Shown: positions 8,320 to 16,358 of the stretch, in pieces
How the letters are laid out: every line of letters begins with the position of its first letter
How positions within the stretch are numbered: the stretch's first letter is position 1
NCBI RefSeq assembly: GCF_001280065.1
Contig: NZ_LGEA01000094.1
Location: 62,001 to 126,000, forward strand
Length of the DNA: 64,000 nucleotides
Direction of reading: 5' to 3'
Source: Streptomyces sp. NRRL B-1140
Lineage (GTDB): Bacteria; Actinomycetota; Actinomycetes; Streptomycetales; Streptomycetaceae
Program-made: the position numbers and the translations under genes
The notes under the pieces: generated by a model
The model's database searches: none
The model's input: only the letters and a program-made list of their open reading frames with translations
Told to the model about the DNA's origin: nothing

Positions 8320-8877
8320 CGGCCGCGGCCCCGCCCCGTCGCCGGGACCGCCCCGCTCCACGGCGGCGCCGACGACCGCGCCCACCAGGAGCCGGGCGGC
8401 GAGCCGGGGAGCGATGTCGCCGCGCACGTCGCCCTGCGCCACGGCCCGCTCGTACAGATCGGCCAGCCGCCGGACCACCTCCTCACGGCACACGGCGTCG
8501 GGGGCCGGCGGGGGCTCACCGTCCGGTCCCCAGAACAGGGCGTACCGGCCCGGGCCGGCCGCCGCCGCACCGGCCAGCCCGCGCAACAGCCCGGTGAGTT
8601 CGTCGACGGGCCGGCCCGTCCCGGCCGCGCTCGCGGCCAGCAGGGCCCGCACGTCCGCGCGGACCGGCCCGGTGATCGCTCGCAGCAGCTCGGCCTTGCC
8701 CGTCACATGGCGGTACAGCGCCGCCTTGGTGAAGCCGAGACGGGCGGCGATGTCGCTCATGCTCGTCGCGTCGTAGCCCCGCTCGTGGAACAAGGCCGTC
8801 GCGGCCGTGAGGACGTCCTCACGGCCGCGACGGAGTCGGGGCGGCGGTGTCGCCGCCCCGGCCGGTGGCGGGTTCAC
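8254..8877 (-). CDS. TetR-family regulator translationally coupled to trlH
   Basis: 207 aa beginning VNPPPAGAATPPPRLRRGRE. TetR HTH: ATALFHERGYDATSMSDIAA then RLGFTKAALYRHVTGKAELL. The GTG start at 8877 overlaps the trlH stop (GTGA), so this regulator is the last gene of a trlH-containing operon; a GTG seven codons earlier is the alternative. Last-in-operon placement suggests a feedback regulator of the tropolone genes. Candidate operators are the inverted repeats at 10950-10966 and 16204-16221. Its 3' end overlaps the LysR gene by 66 bp. Confidence 0.85.
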   Translation of the reverse strand: MNPPPAGAATPPPRLRRGREDVLTAATALFHERGYDATSMSDIAARLGFTKAALYRHVTGKAELLRAITGPVRADVRALLAASAAGTGRPVDELTGLLRGLAGAAAAGPGRYALFWGPDGEPPPAPDAVCREEVVRRLADLYERAVAQGDVRGDIAPRLAARLLVGAVVGAAVERGGPGDGAGPRPSPSAVDVLLDGPVRFLTGGRA

Positions 8878-10085
8878 CGCGGTGACCGCCCCCGGCACAT
8901 CTCCAGCAGCGCCTCGGCGACGCCCGCTCCGCCCTCTCCCAGCTCCTCGGCGTACCGGCCCCGGATGGAGACCTCGCGCCCGGAGTCGACGTGGGAGCCG
9001 CCGCTCCCGGTACGGATCCGCTGGATCTCCCGGGAGGTCTCCAGCCGCTGCTTGAGGGTGCCGATGAGGAAGCGGTCCAGGGCGTCGATCTGTTCGCGCA
9101 GCCGGGCGATGTCCCCGGACGCGGGCTCCGTCGAGCCGCCTGCCTCGGAGGTGATCTCGGTGTGCATCGTCTCGCTCCGTTCGTACGACGGGACATGGGC
9201 CGCCGTGGGGTACGACCCGAGGGACCTCAGCCCGGGCACGCGCAGCCGCAGCAGGCCGACGGCGCGTGCGGTCGCGGGCCGGTCGGTGCCGCCCGGGCAG
9301 TCGGCGAACAGGACCGATCCGCCGCGCCCGTCGGACACGGTCCGCAGGGACACGGCCCGCAGGAAGGGGTGGCGCCGCAGGCCGTCCACCAGCCCGTCGA
9401 CGTCCTCCGGCGGGCCCGGGAGACGCCCGACGAGCGAGGTGCGACCGTGACGGGCCGGGTGCCGGGCGCCCGGTCCGCCGGGGCGCGCGCACAGCAGGAA
9501 CCGGGTGGCCGCGCCGGCGGTGTCCTGTATCCCGGTGAACAGGACCTGGAGACCGTAGTGGGCGGCGGTGAAGTCACCGGCCACGGCGGCGTCGCACTCC
9601 CCGTCCCTGACCCGGCGCGCGGCCTCGGCGTTCGACGGCGCCGGGATCCACCGCGCCCGCGGCAGGCGCCTGTCGAGCCATCCCGCGACCTGCGTCCCGG
9701 CGTGCGGATGACCGCTCACCGTGCCCACCCGCGCGAGGGGGGTGCCGGGGCGGACCAGCAGGGCGAATGCGACGGGGAGCACGACCTCTCTGAGCACGGT
9801 CAGCGCGGGTGACTCCGCGAGCGCGCGCACCGTGTCCGCGACGACGCCGGCCACCGTGTTGTGCACGGGCAGCATCGCCGCGTCCACGGCGCCCCGGCGC
9901 ACCAGGGCCAGGGCGTCCGCGGCGGTGGCGGCCGGTGCCAGCGGGGAGCCCGCGGCCTCCGGGAGCGAGCGCAGGGCCAGCTCGGTGAAGGTGCCCTCCG
10001 GGCCCAGATAGGCGAACCGCCGCCCCGGGTACGGGAGTCGACCCGGCGCGGGCCGCGCCCGGTGGTCCGGTGCCGGCGTCCTCAT
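8874..10085 (-). CDS. trlH: Bifunctional prephenate dehydratase-chorismate mutase (reversed PheA order)
   Basis: 403 aa. The N-terminal prephenate dehydratase starts at FAYLGPEGTFTELALRSLPE (about residue 24) and keeps the catalytic TRF motif (GAATRFLLCAR). A C-terminal AroQ-type chorismate mutase occupies about residues 320-400: IARLREQIDALDRFLIGTLK, then ETSREIQRIR and IRGRYAEELGEGG. Ordinary PheA has the mutase first; the reversed order matches published TrlH of the dihydroxytropolone pathway. It turns chorismate into phenylpyruvate, the precursor of phenylacetate. The linker region resembles an ACT domain but lacks a recognisable ESRP phenylalanine-binding motif, suggesting relief from feedback inhibition (inferred). 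ATG at 10085 lies one base after the stop of the upstream AfsA-like gene. Confidence 0.92.
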   Translation of the reverse strand: MRTPAPDHRARPAPGRLPYPGRRFAYLGPEGTFTELALRSLPEAAGSPLAPAATAADALALVRRGAVDAAMLPVHNTVAGVVADTVRALAESPALTVLREVVLPVAFALLVRPGTPLARVGTVSGHPHAGTQVAGWLDRRLPRARWIPAPSNAEAARRVRDGECDAAVAGDFTAAHYGLQVLFTGIQDTAGAATRFLLCARPGGPGARHPARHGRTSLVGRLPGPPEDVDGLVDGLRRHPFLRAVSLRTVSDGRGGSVLFADCPGGTDRPATARAVGLLRLRVPGLRSLGSYPTAAHVPSYERSETMHTEITSEAGGSTEPASGDIARLREQIDALDRFLIGTLKQRLETSREIQRIRTGSGGSHVDSGREVSIRGRYAEELGEGGAGVAEALLEMCRGRSPR

Positions 10086-10086
10086 G

Positions 10087-10848
10087 TCACGCGCTGGCCA
10101 GAGCGGCGTCCATGGTGCTCGCCACCGCGCTCTTGGCCCGCCGCAGTTCCTTGTCCTCCAGCAGCCCCGGGGCGAACGCGGCCGCGTCGATGGTGACGGT
10201 GGCCGCGACCCGTCCGGCCTGCTCCACCTCCACCGTCGTGCGGAAGGTGAGCCGGCTGGGTTCGGACACCTCGGACTCGTCCACCGTCAGCCGCAGGGTG
10301 GCGCCGACGGGGAAGAGGAAGTTGGAGAAGGTGGTGTTCATGGAGTTGAGGACGATGTAGTAGCGCTGCTGCGGCCAGCGGGCCGTGAAGTAGTGCTCCA
10401 CCACCGCGACGAGCATCTGGCGGGCCGCCTCCACGGCCACCATGCCCTGGACGTGCACGCGGTCCTGGACGTCCACGAGCAGTTCGTTGTGGTCGTGGAG
10501 GCGGAGAGCGGCCTCGTAGGTGGTGTCGTCGGCCTGGGTGAGTCCGGCGACCAGCACGTTGTCCTCGCGCGCCTTGTGCAGGTCCTGGCGCCGGGCGGGC
10601 TGCCCGGCGGAGTGCACCAGCACGATCCGGTCGTCCAGCTGCCGCCGGGTGACGGCGTCCTGGAGGTAGGAGATCTCGAACTCCCCGATGCCCTGGCCGG
10701 CGACCACGCGCACCGGCCCCTCGACGGTGTCCAGGTCGCCCGCGTCGAGCGAACGGGCCAGGCGCGAGAACGTCTCGGCGCCGACGGCCTCGGCGAAGTC
10801 GCGGAACCGGTCGCCGACGACGAGTCGGGAGGTGGCTGAGCTGCTCAT
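10087..10848 (-). CDS. AfsA-like hotdog-fold protein of the tropolone cluster
   Basis: 253 aa, MSSSATSRLVVGDRFRDFAE, with two hotdog-like halves; the central helix motif VHVQGMVAVEAARQMLVAVV resembles the AfsA/dehydratase family. AfsA enzymes make the acyl ester precursor of gamma-butyrolactones, but hotdog proteins also act as thioesterases and dehydratases, and nothing here decides between them. The second ATG (10848) is preferred: GGAGG sits 7 nt before it and only 1 nt before the other ATG. It is the first gene of the operon with trlH and a TetR gene. Position between trlF and trlH suggests it may be the published trlG, which I cannot confirm. Confidence 0.75.
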   Translation of the reverse strand: MSSSATSRLVVGDRFRDFAEAVGAETFSRLARSLDAGDLDTVEGPVRVVAGQGIGEFEISYLQDAVTRRQLDDRIVLVHSAGQPARRQDLHKAREDNVLVAGLTQADDTTYEAALRLHDHNELLVDVQDRVHVQGMVAVEAARQMLVAVVEHYFTARWPQQRYYIVLNSMNTTFSNFLFPVGATLRLTVDESEVSEPSRLTFRTTVEVEQAGRVAATVTIDAAAFAPGLLEDKELRRAKSAVASTMDAALASA

Positions 10849-10949
10849 GAACATGCCTCCTGGCGGGGGAAGGCCGCGGTCATGCGGAGCCGCGGAAGTG
10901 CATTCAGCGTGAAGTCCCCGAAAGGGGCCCGCCAGTCGCCTGTTGGGAG

Positions 10950-10980
10950 TAGGTACGAGGTACTAGCCGTATCGGCCGAC
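10950..10980 (-). promoter_or_regulatory. Shared trl operator/box upstream of the AfsA-like gene-trlH operon
   Basis: Contains an inverted repeat TAGGTAC-gag-GTACTAG (10950-10966), imperfect in one position. Read towards the operon, bases 10980-10960 (GTCGGCCG, 5 variable nt, CTAGTAC core) match 18 of 21 positions of 16190-16210 at the trlB/trlC divergent promoter, in the same orientation relative to the downstream gene and at similar distance. This is likely the binding site of a cluster regulator. Confidence 0.6.
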
Positions 10981-11094
10981 TGCCGTCGCCACGGCGCGGC
11001 GCGAATGCTGGTGCGGGGTCACAGGCTCCCGGCCGCCGGTGTGCGCACGGGAGCCACGGCCCCCTGTCCCCGCGGCCGAAGGAGCCTCATCCCC

Positions 11095-11212
11095 ATGTCA
11101 GTTCTTGATCCGCCGGGCGTCGCCGAGGACGACGTGACGGCCATGCTGGTCCAAGGGTGACGCCCCTTCGGCCGTCCTGCCGCCGCACGACTCCAATGGC
11201 AGGACGGCGTTC
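11095..11212 (+). other. 21-codon open frame and hairpin before the E2 remnant
   Basis: ATG at 11095 after AAGGAG begins MSVLDPPGVAEDDVTAMLVQ and stops at 11160. A perfect 11-bp hairpin follows, GCCGTCCTGCC (11171-11181) with GGCAGGACGGC (11198-11208), then AGGAGG before the next ATG. This may be the stub of an upstream dehydrogenase subunit or a leader; nothing proves translation. The rest of 10849-11224 is promoter region with no gene. Confidence 0.35.
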
Positions 11213-11224
11213 ACAGGAGGACGC

Positions 11225-11963
11225 ATGGCCACGACAACGGGCACCCGGGAGTTCACCCTGCCCGACCTGGGCGAGGGCCTCACGGAGGCGGAGATCGTAC
11301 GGTGGCTCGGCGCCGAGGGCGACGGAGGGCGAGAGCCCCGACTGGGGCGGCCGCTCCTGTCGATCGGCGCGCCGCCGGCACCGTCGACACTCCGGCCCGG
11401 CCGCACGGGACCGGGGCGGGACCGGTGCCGGTGATCTCCCCGCTGGTGCGCAGGCCGGCCAGGGAGCGCGGCCTGGACCTGCGTACGGTCCGGGGCAGCG
11501 GACCGGGCGGACTCGTCCTGCGCCGGGACGTCGAGGCGCCCCGGGATCCGTCCCCGGTGCACACCGGCCGGGCCGAGGACGTGCCCGCGTCGCCGTCGTC
11601 GCCTCAGGAACACCGCGTACCGGAAGCCGTGCGCGTCCCCTTGCGGGGTGCGCGCCGCACGATCGCGGACAAGCTGGCGCGCAGCCGCCGCGAGATCCCC
11701 GACGCCACCACCTGGGTGGACGTGGACGCCACTCGGCTGCTGGACGTCAAGCGGCACCTCGCGGCACCCGACGAGGAGCGGATCTCCCTCCTCGCCCTCC
11801 TGGCGCGGGTCTGCGTCGCGGCCTCGCCCGGTACCCGGAGCTCAACGCCACCGTGGACGCCGACCGCCAGGAGATCGTCCGCCTCACCGCCCGCGCCCGG
11901 GAGGGGACACTGACTCCCGCCGATCTGGTCGAACAGCCCGCGGGACTCCTCCGGTTGCTGTGA
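11225..11963 (+). pseudogene. Decayed 2-oxoacid dehydrogenase E2 (dihydrolipoyl acyltransferase) gene
   Basis: The start is intact: GGAGGA then MATTTGTREFTLPDLGEGLT and EAEIVRWLGAEGD, a canonical lipoyl-domain N-terminus. The lipoyl lysine region is missing and the frame stops at 11434. An E3/E1-binding domain (ISPLVRRPARERGLDLRTVR, GSGPGGLVLRRDVE) continues in a second frame, followed by the start of the catalytic domain (VRVPLRGARRTIADKLARSR). Near 11821 the sequence jumps to a third frame (RYPELNATVDADRQEIVRLT) and ends ADLVEQPAGLLRLL, lacking the HxxxDG catalytic end. At least two frameshifts plus internal and 3' deletions make it non-functional. It resembles branched-chain BkdC-type E2. 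It is on the opposite strand to the flanking trl genes. Confidence 0.8.
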
Positions 11964-11999
11964 GGGGGGAGCGGGCGCAACCTGCTCAACGGCGCTCCG

Positions 12000-12611
12000 T
12001 CAGCGGGACCGGTACGCGTGCAGGGTGACGTGCTCGGGCTCGCCGGGCCGGGCGGGGGCCGGGGCGGCGGCGCGTTCGGTGGCGGCCTCCGCCGGACGCA
12101 GCCCGGTGAGACAGCGCTGGGCCAGCTTCTGGTACTGGGCCGTGCCGTTGCCCTTCCAGGCGATCTCGTCGGCCGTGAGCTCGCGCACCACCTTGGCCGG
12201 GCTGCCCGCCACCAGGTGCCGCTCCGGCACCCGGAAGCGGGACTTGACGAAGCTGCCGGCCCCGACGAAGGCCTGCTCTCCCACGACGACGCCGTCCATC
12301 AGGACGGACTTCATGCCGATGAGGCTGTCCCGGCCCACCCGGCAGCCGTGCAGCACACTCCCGTGGCCGACGTGCCCGTCCTCCTCCACGACCGTCTCAG
12401 CGCCGGGGAAGCAGTGCAGGACACAGCCGTCCTGGACGTTGGAGCCCGCCCGGAGTGCGATGTGCCCGAAGTCGCCCCGCAGGCTGGCGAGGGGGCCGAC
12501 ATAGCACCCGGGTCCGATGTCGACCGACCCGATCAGTACGGCGTCGGGGTGCACGAACGCCGTGGGATGCACGACGGGGACGTGCCCTTCGAAGGAGTAG
12601 ATCCTTGCCAT
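12000..12611 (-). CDS. trlF: PaaY-like left-handed beta-helix (gamma-carbonic anhydrase fold) thioesterase
   Basis: 203 aa, MARIYSFEGHVPVVHPTAFV. Hexapeptide-repeat periodicity is clear (VHPDAVLIGSVDIGPGCYVG; GSNVQDGCVLHCFPG; GHGSVLHGCRVGRDSLIGMK). Histidines in HGS and LHC-type positions suit the metal site of this fold. PaaY, its phenylacetate-pathway relative, is a thioesterase that hydrolyses dead-end seven-membered-ring CoA esters; published TrlF is a thioesterase that frees the carboxylate used by TrlE. A ~40-aa Ala/Pro-rich tail follows the core domain. It is the last gene of the trlC-trlD-trlE-trlF operon, 37 bp after trlE. Confidence 0.85.
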   Translation of the reverse strand: MARIYSFEGHVPVVHPTAFVHPDAVLIGSVDIGPGCYVGPLASLRGDFGHIALRAGSNVQDGCVLHCFPGAETVVEEDGHVGHGSVLHGCRVGRDSLIGMKSVLMDGVVVGEQAFVGAGSFVKSRFRVPERHLVAGSPAKVVRELTADEIAWKGNGTAQYQKLAQRCLTGLRPAEAATERAAAPAPARPGEPEHVTLHAYRSR

Positions 12612-12648
12612 GTGTCGCTCACCGTTCGTCGATGGGGGGTCGGGCCGG

Positions 12649-13878
12649 TCAGGTCGTCGCGGGCGCGGCCGGGGTTCCGGCCGGTGCCGTGTCAGGGCGC
12701 AGGGAGCCGAGGGGGTCGTGCCCGTGGATCCAGGCGAGGTCGTCGGGCAGGCCGGCCAGGCGGACGTTGCGGGCCTCGGCCTCGGGTCCGTCGGGCAGCT
12801 GGAAGCAGCCTGCGTTCTTGCGGGAGCCCGCCTGCAGGAGCCGGGTGCGCGGTCGGCGCAGGCGCTCGTAGGCGCGCAGGGCCGAGGGCACACCGCCGGC
12901 GTCCGTGCCCGCCAGGAGGTGGGCGAGGACCACCGCGTCCTCCAGGGCCTGGTTGGCTCCCTGACCGTGGTGCGGCAGCATCGCGTGCGCGGCGTCGCCC
13001 AGCAGGGTCACGGGGCCGGAGCTCCAGGCACGCTGCGGTTCCCGGTCGTACAGCGCCCAGCGGCCCGGGCGTTCGCAGGCTTGGAGGATCCCGGTGACGA
13101 ACGGGTGCCAGCCGTCGAAGGCGGCCAGCAGTTCCGCGGCGTCGCCCTCCGTGGACCAGGACTCGACGGTCCACGTGCGGTCGGGCACGACGGCCAGGAA
13201 GTTCAGCGCGCTGCCGTCCGCCACCGGGTAGGCGATGAAGTGCCGGCCCGGTCCGAGCCACAGCCACAGGACCGGCTCGGCGAGTTCGGGAAGGTGCCGC
13301 AGCCGGTCCATGGGGACCAGGGCGCGGTATCCGCTGGTCCCCGAGAACACGGCCTCGTCGGGACCGAAGAGGCTGTGGCGGACCGCGGAGTGGATGCCGT
13401 CCGCCCCGACGACCGCGTCGGCCTCCGCCTCGCTGCCGTCCTCGAAGCGGATCACCGCGCCGCCGGCCGTCTCCTCCACATGGGTGCAGCGCGCGCCGAG
13501 GCGGACGTGCTCCGTGCCCAGTTCGGCGAGCAGGGCCTGCTGGACGGCCGCCCGTTCCACGGTCCAGAAGGGGGCGCCGAAACGTTCCTCGTACATGCCG
13601 GTGAGGCGGTGCGACACCATCGACCGGCCGGTGCGCCAGTGCCGGAAGTCGGCCCGTACGGGCTGGGCGGCCGCCGCGGTCAGCCGCTCGGCGACGCCCA
13701 GTTCCCGCAGGGCCCGGTGTCCGTTCGCGCCGATCGCGATCCCCGCTCCCAGGTGGGTCAGCTTCCGCGCCTGTTCGTGGACGACCACCTCGACGCCCTG
13801 CCGCCGCAGTCCGAGCGCGACGGCCAGACCGCCGATGCCGCCGCCCACCACCGCCACATACGGGCGTTTCCCGGCCAT
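12649..13878 (-). CDS. trlE: Single-component FAD monooxygenase (salicylate hydroxylase-like)
   Basis: 409 aa, MAGKRPYVAVVGGGIGGLAV. The Rossmann GxGxxG is at residues 12-17, the DG motif of class A flavin hydroxylases is present as VVGADGIHSAVRHSLF, and the GD motif LLGDAAHAMLPHHGQGANQA binds FAD ribityl. It uses NAD(P)H and O2. Published TrlE performs an ipso-hydroxylation with decarboxylation of the cycloheptatriene carboxylate and further ring oxidation to tropolone, chemistry parallel to salicylate hydroxylase. ATG at 13878 after GGAGA. Third gene of the trlCDEF operon. Confidence 0.9.
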   Translation of the reverse strand: MAGKRPYVAVVGGGIGGLAVALGLRRQGVEVVVHEQARKLTHLGAGIAIGANGHRALRELGVAERLTAAAAQPVRADFRHWRTGRSMVSHRLTGMYEERFGAPFWTVERAAVQQALLAELGTEHVRLGARCTHVEETAGGAVIRFEDGSEAEADAVVGADGIHSAVRHSLFGPDEAVFSGTSGYRALVPMDRLRHLPELAEPVLWLWLGPGRHFIAYPVADGSALNFLAVVPDRTWTVESWSTEGDAAELLAAFDGWHPFVTGILQACERPGRWALYDREPQRAWSSGPVTLLGDAAHAMLPHHGQGANQALEDAVVLAHLLAGTDAGGVPSALRAYERLRRPRTRLLQAGSRKNAGCFQLPDGPEAEARNVRLAGLPDDLAWIHGHDPLGSLRPDTAPAGTPAAPATT

Positions 13879-13922
13879 GGCGTCTCCTCTCCCGTTCGTT
13901 GCTGGGGGTCTCCGGTGTGGGC

Positions 13923-14480
13923 TCACCTCGCCGGTGCGACCTCGGTGAAGGTGCCGCGGTGGAAGACCAGGGGCTCGTGGTCGCGGCCGACGGCGCCCAG
14001 GACCCGTCCGACGACGAGGACGTGGTCGCCGAGCGTCTGGGTGAGGTGCAGGGCGCATTCGAGCGTTCCGGGCCCGTCCGGCAGGACCAGGCAGCCGGTG
14101 TGCGGTCCGACGGCCCAGTCGGCGGCCTGCTCCACCGGCGGGCGCTGCGCCGCGGGTGTGGTGAGGACGCCGACCAGGGAACGCGCCCGGTGGCCGAGGA
14201 ACGACACGGCCCACTGGCCGGACGTCCGCACACGCCGCAGGAAGGTCGAGTCGTCGCGCAGGTACATCGACACGAGCGGCGGGTCGAGGGAGACCGAGGT
14301 GAACGAGTTCACCGCGATGGCGTCGTGGCGTACTCCGGACCGGGTCTCGAAGCGGGTGGACACCGCGCACACACCGGTCACGAACTGTCCGAGGACGTGC
14401 CTGAGATGGGCCGTGTCCGGCAGGACGGAGACTCCGGGCGGTGCGGCGGGGCCGCCCGGAGCGGGGGTACGGCTGCTCAC
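13923..14480 (-). CDS. trlD: Flavin reductase partner of TrlC
   Basis: 185 aa, a HpaC/FMN-binding split-barrel protein: LRHVLGQFVTGVCAVSTRFE, then AIAVNSFTSVSLDPPLVSMY and SGQWAVSFLGHRA, the typical flavin-binding strands. It reduces FAD or FMN with NAD(P)H and delivers it to the HpaB-type oxygenase. The GTG start at 14480 overlaps the trlC stop (GTGA), so the two subunits are translationally coupled, as expected for a two-component monooxygenase. Confidence 0.9.
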   Translation of the reverse strand: MSSRTPAPGGPAAPPGVSVLPDTAHLRHVLGQFVTGVCAVSTRFETRSGVRHDAIAVNSFTSVSLDPPLVSMYLRDDSTFLRRVRTSGQWAVSFLGHRARSLVGVLTTPAAQRPPVEQAADWAVGPHTGCLVLPDGPGTLECALHLTQTLGDHVLVVGRVLGAVGRDHEPLVFHRGTFTEVAPAR

Positions 14481-16069
14481 CGCGCGGCCTCGACGGGGGC
14501 GGCCGTCCCGGTGTTGGGGGTGCCGGTGCCGATGACGGTGGTGTCCTTGACGTTGACGAGGTCCGGCACCTTCCAGCCGTTCTCGTCGTACTCCGACAGG
14601 CACTGGTCGACGAGCTGCTTGTAGTCGTCGAACTTCCCGGAGGCCTGCTGGGCGTGGAGGGCCTCGAAGCGGATCTGCTCGTGGTTGCCGGCGTAGTTCA
14701 TCTCGTACAGCTCCCAGCGGGCCCCGAACTCGGTGCCGACCGCGTCCCACGCCAGCTTCATCAGCTTCACCCGGTCGATCGCTTCCACGCCCAGGCCCCG
14801 GACGTACCTGTCCAGATAGGGCCGGACCTCGGGGTTCGACCAGTCGACGGCGTGGGAGTTGTTGTAGATCAGCGCGCTGCCGAGGTCCCGCAGGAAGATC
14901 TCGCGCACCTTCGGGAAGATCGACGAGGACAGGACGCGGAAGGCCAGCGCGGTCTCGCCGTTGGGGGTGACGGTGCCGTCGGGCCACTTGGTGGGGTTCT
15001 CGGCCATGGAGTCGACCAGGGCCCAGAACATGTTGCGATAGGCGAGCACCTCACCGAGCCGGCTCTGCACGCCGCGGAACTCCGAGGTGCCCGTGGTCTC
15101 CAGGCACTTGGCGAGCAGACCGGTCAGGAAGTCCATCTTCACGGCGAAGCGGACACAGGCGTGGAACATGGCGCGGTAGAAGAAACCGGACCCGTAGAAG
15201 AAGTTGTTCGCCTTGTCCACGTCGTAGCAGAAGACGTTCTCCCAGGGGATCAGCACCTCGTCGAAGACGAGGATGCCGTCGTTCTCGTCCAGGCGGCTGC
15301 TGAGCGGCTGGTCGAAGGGGCTGCTGACGGTGGCCGAGGCGAACTCGTACGACGGCCGGGAGATGATCTTCAGGCCGGGGCTGGCGGTCGGCACGATGAA
15401 GTACGCGGAGAACTCCTTGGCGCCCTTGGGGATGACCCCGTAGCTGCCGATGAAGATGTGCTGCGTGAGCGCCGCGCCGGTGCCGACCACCTTGGCACCG
15501 GACACCACGAGGCCGGCGTCGGTCTCCCGGTCCACCGTCAGCATCACGTCCTTGAGTTCGGTCAGCCCCCGGTTGCGGTCGATCGGCGGGTTGACGATGC
15601 CGTGGCCGATGAACAGCACGTTCTCCTGCGCCTTGCGGTACCACGCGGACGCGTTGTCCTCGAACGGCGCGTAGTGCTCCTTGTTCGACCCCAGGGTGGA
15701 CAGGAACGCGGCCTTGAAGTCCGGCGTGCGGCCCAGCCAGCCGTACGTCATGCGCGCCCACTCCTCCATGGCCCGGGCGGAGGCGCGCAGGTCGCCGGAG
15801 GTGTACGGGGCCTTGAAGTAGGGGTGCGTGAAACCGCCGTTGCCGGTGTCGGTGGGGACGACCAGTTTGCTGTTGCGCGCAGGGTCGTGGAGCGCGTCGA
15901 AGAGCCGGGCGACCATGCGTGAGTTGTTGCGGAAGGCCGCGTGGCTCGTGACGTCCCGCACCTTCTCGCCGTAGATCCTCACGTCCCGGCCGTCCCGGAG
16001 GCTCTCGAGGTACTCGTCCCCGGTCTGCGGACGGGACACGGACCCGGACGGGCTGGCGGTGCTGCTCAT
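14477..16069 (-). CDS. trlC: HpaB-type FADH2-dependent aromatic hydroxylase
   Basis: 530 aa, similar throughout to 4-hydroxyphenylacetate 3-monooxygenase large subunits: YLESLRDGRDVRIYGEKVRD near the N-terminus, TGNGGFTHPYFKAPYTSGDL, WARMTYGWLGRTPDFKAAFL, and DEVLIPWENVFCYDVD in the flavin-loop region. With TrlD it hydroxylates tropolone to 7-hydroxytropolone and 3,7-dihydroxytropolone in the published pathway. It is the first gene of the four-gene minus-strand operon, transcribed divergently from trlB; the shared operator lies about 135 bp upstream. Confidence 0.92.
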   Translation of the reverse strand: MSSTASPSGSVSRPQTGDEYLESLRDGRDVRIYGEKVRDVTSHAAFRNNSRMVARLFDALHDPARNSKLVVPTDTGNGGFTHPYFKAPYTSGDLRASARAMEEWARMTYGWLGRTPDFKAAFLSTLGSNKEHYAPFEDNASAWYRKAQENVLFIGHGIVNPPIDRNRGLTELKDVMLTVDRETDAGLVVSGAKVVGTGAALTQHIFIGSYGVIPKGAKEFSAYFIVPTASPGLKIISRPSYEFASATVSSPFDQPLSSRLDENDGILVFDEVLIPWENVFCYDVDKANNFFYGSGFFYRAMFHACVRFAVKMDFLTGLLAKCLETTGTSEFRGVQSRLGEVLAYRNMFWALVDSMAENPTKWPDGTVTPNGETALAFRVLSSSIFPKVREIFLRDLGSALIYNNSHAVDWSNPEVRPYLDRYVRGLGVEAIDRVKLMKLAWDAVGTEFGARWELYEMNYAGNHEQIRFEALHAQQASGKFDDYKQLVDQCLSEYDENGWKVPDLVNVKDTTVIGTGTPNTGTAAPVEAAR

Positions 16070-16189
16070 GCGGAATCACCTTTCGAGCCGGTGGCGTGGA
16101 GGAATGCGGCGCCGGACCGCGCCCGCCGCCGAGTGCCGACGACGGTGTGCGCCTGCCGAAATGCTCCAGGAGTGCGACCGGCCCCGACA

Positions 16190-16221
16190 GTCGGCCGCTG
16201 GGGCTAGTACGCGGGTAGTAG
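16190..16221 (+). promoter_or_regulatory. Shared trl operator/box in the trlC-trlB divergent promoter
   Basis: Inverted repeat CTAGTAC-gcgg-GTAGTAG (16204-16221, one mismatch) preceded by GTCGGCCG. Bases 16190-16210 match 18 of 21 positions of the element at 10980-10960. It lies about midway between the trlC start (135 bp) and the trlB start (138 bp), so one bound regulator could control both operons. Confidence 0.6.
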
Positions 16222-16293
16222 ATCCGCCCTTCTAGCCACAACGACCCACTGCCGGGGCCCGGCGGCCGCGTGACAGGCTGCGCCCACCGCAAA

Positions 16294-16339
16294 CCCGTGC
16301 CGTGCCCTCGGAACAACCCGTGCCGTGCCCTCGGAACAG
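16294..16339 (+). repeat. 23-bp tandem duplication in the trlB leader
   Basis: Two consecutive 23-bp copies (16294-16316 and 16317-16339) beginning CCCGTGCCGTGCCCTCGGAA; they differ only in the last base. The repeat ends about 20 bp before the trlB start. It may be a recent slippage event that altered the untranslated leader, or paired binding sites. Confidence 0.8.
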
Positions 16340-16358
16340 AAGGCGTTGAGGTTTCAGC

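Noticed and set aside
8254..9492. 412-codon frame reading the TetR gene as a fusion with upstream sequence
   Set aside because: The upstream part overlaps trlH in another frame and is Arg/Pro-rich shadow; GTG at 8877 overlapping the trlH stop explains the start.
10950..10966. Gamma-butyrolactone receptor (ARE) site because of the AfsA-like neighbour
   Set aside because: The palindrome does not resemble the ARE consensus I know, and no ArpA/ScbR-like receptor was distinguishable among the TetR genes.
11225..11434. A short intact lipoyl-domain gene
   Set aside because: It lacks the lipoylated lysine, and the rest of the E2 continues in other frames, so it is part of a pseudogene.
16294..16339. 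Repeat as a CRISPR array
   Set aside because: Only two adjacent copies without spacers and no cas genes.
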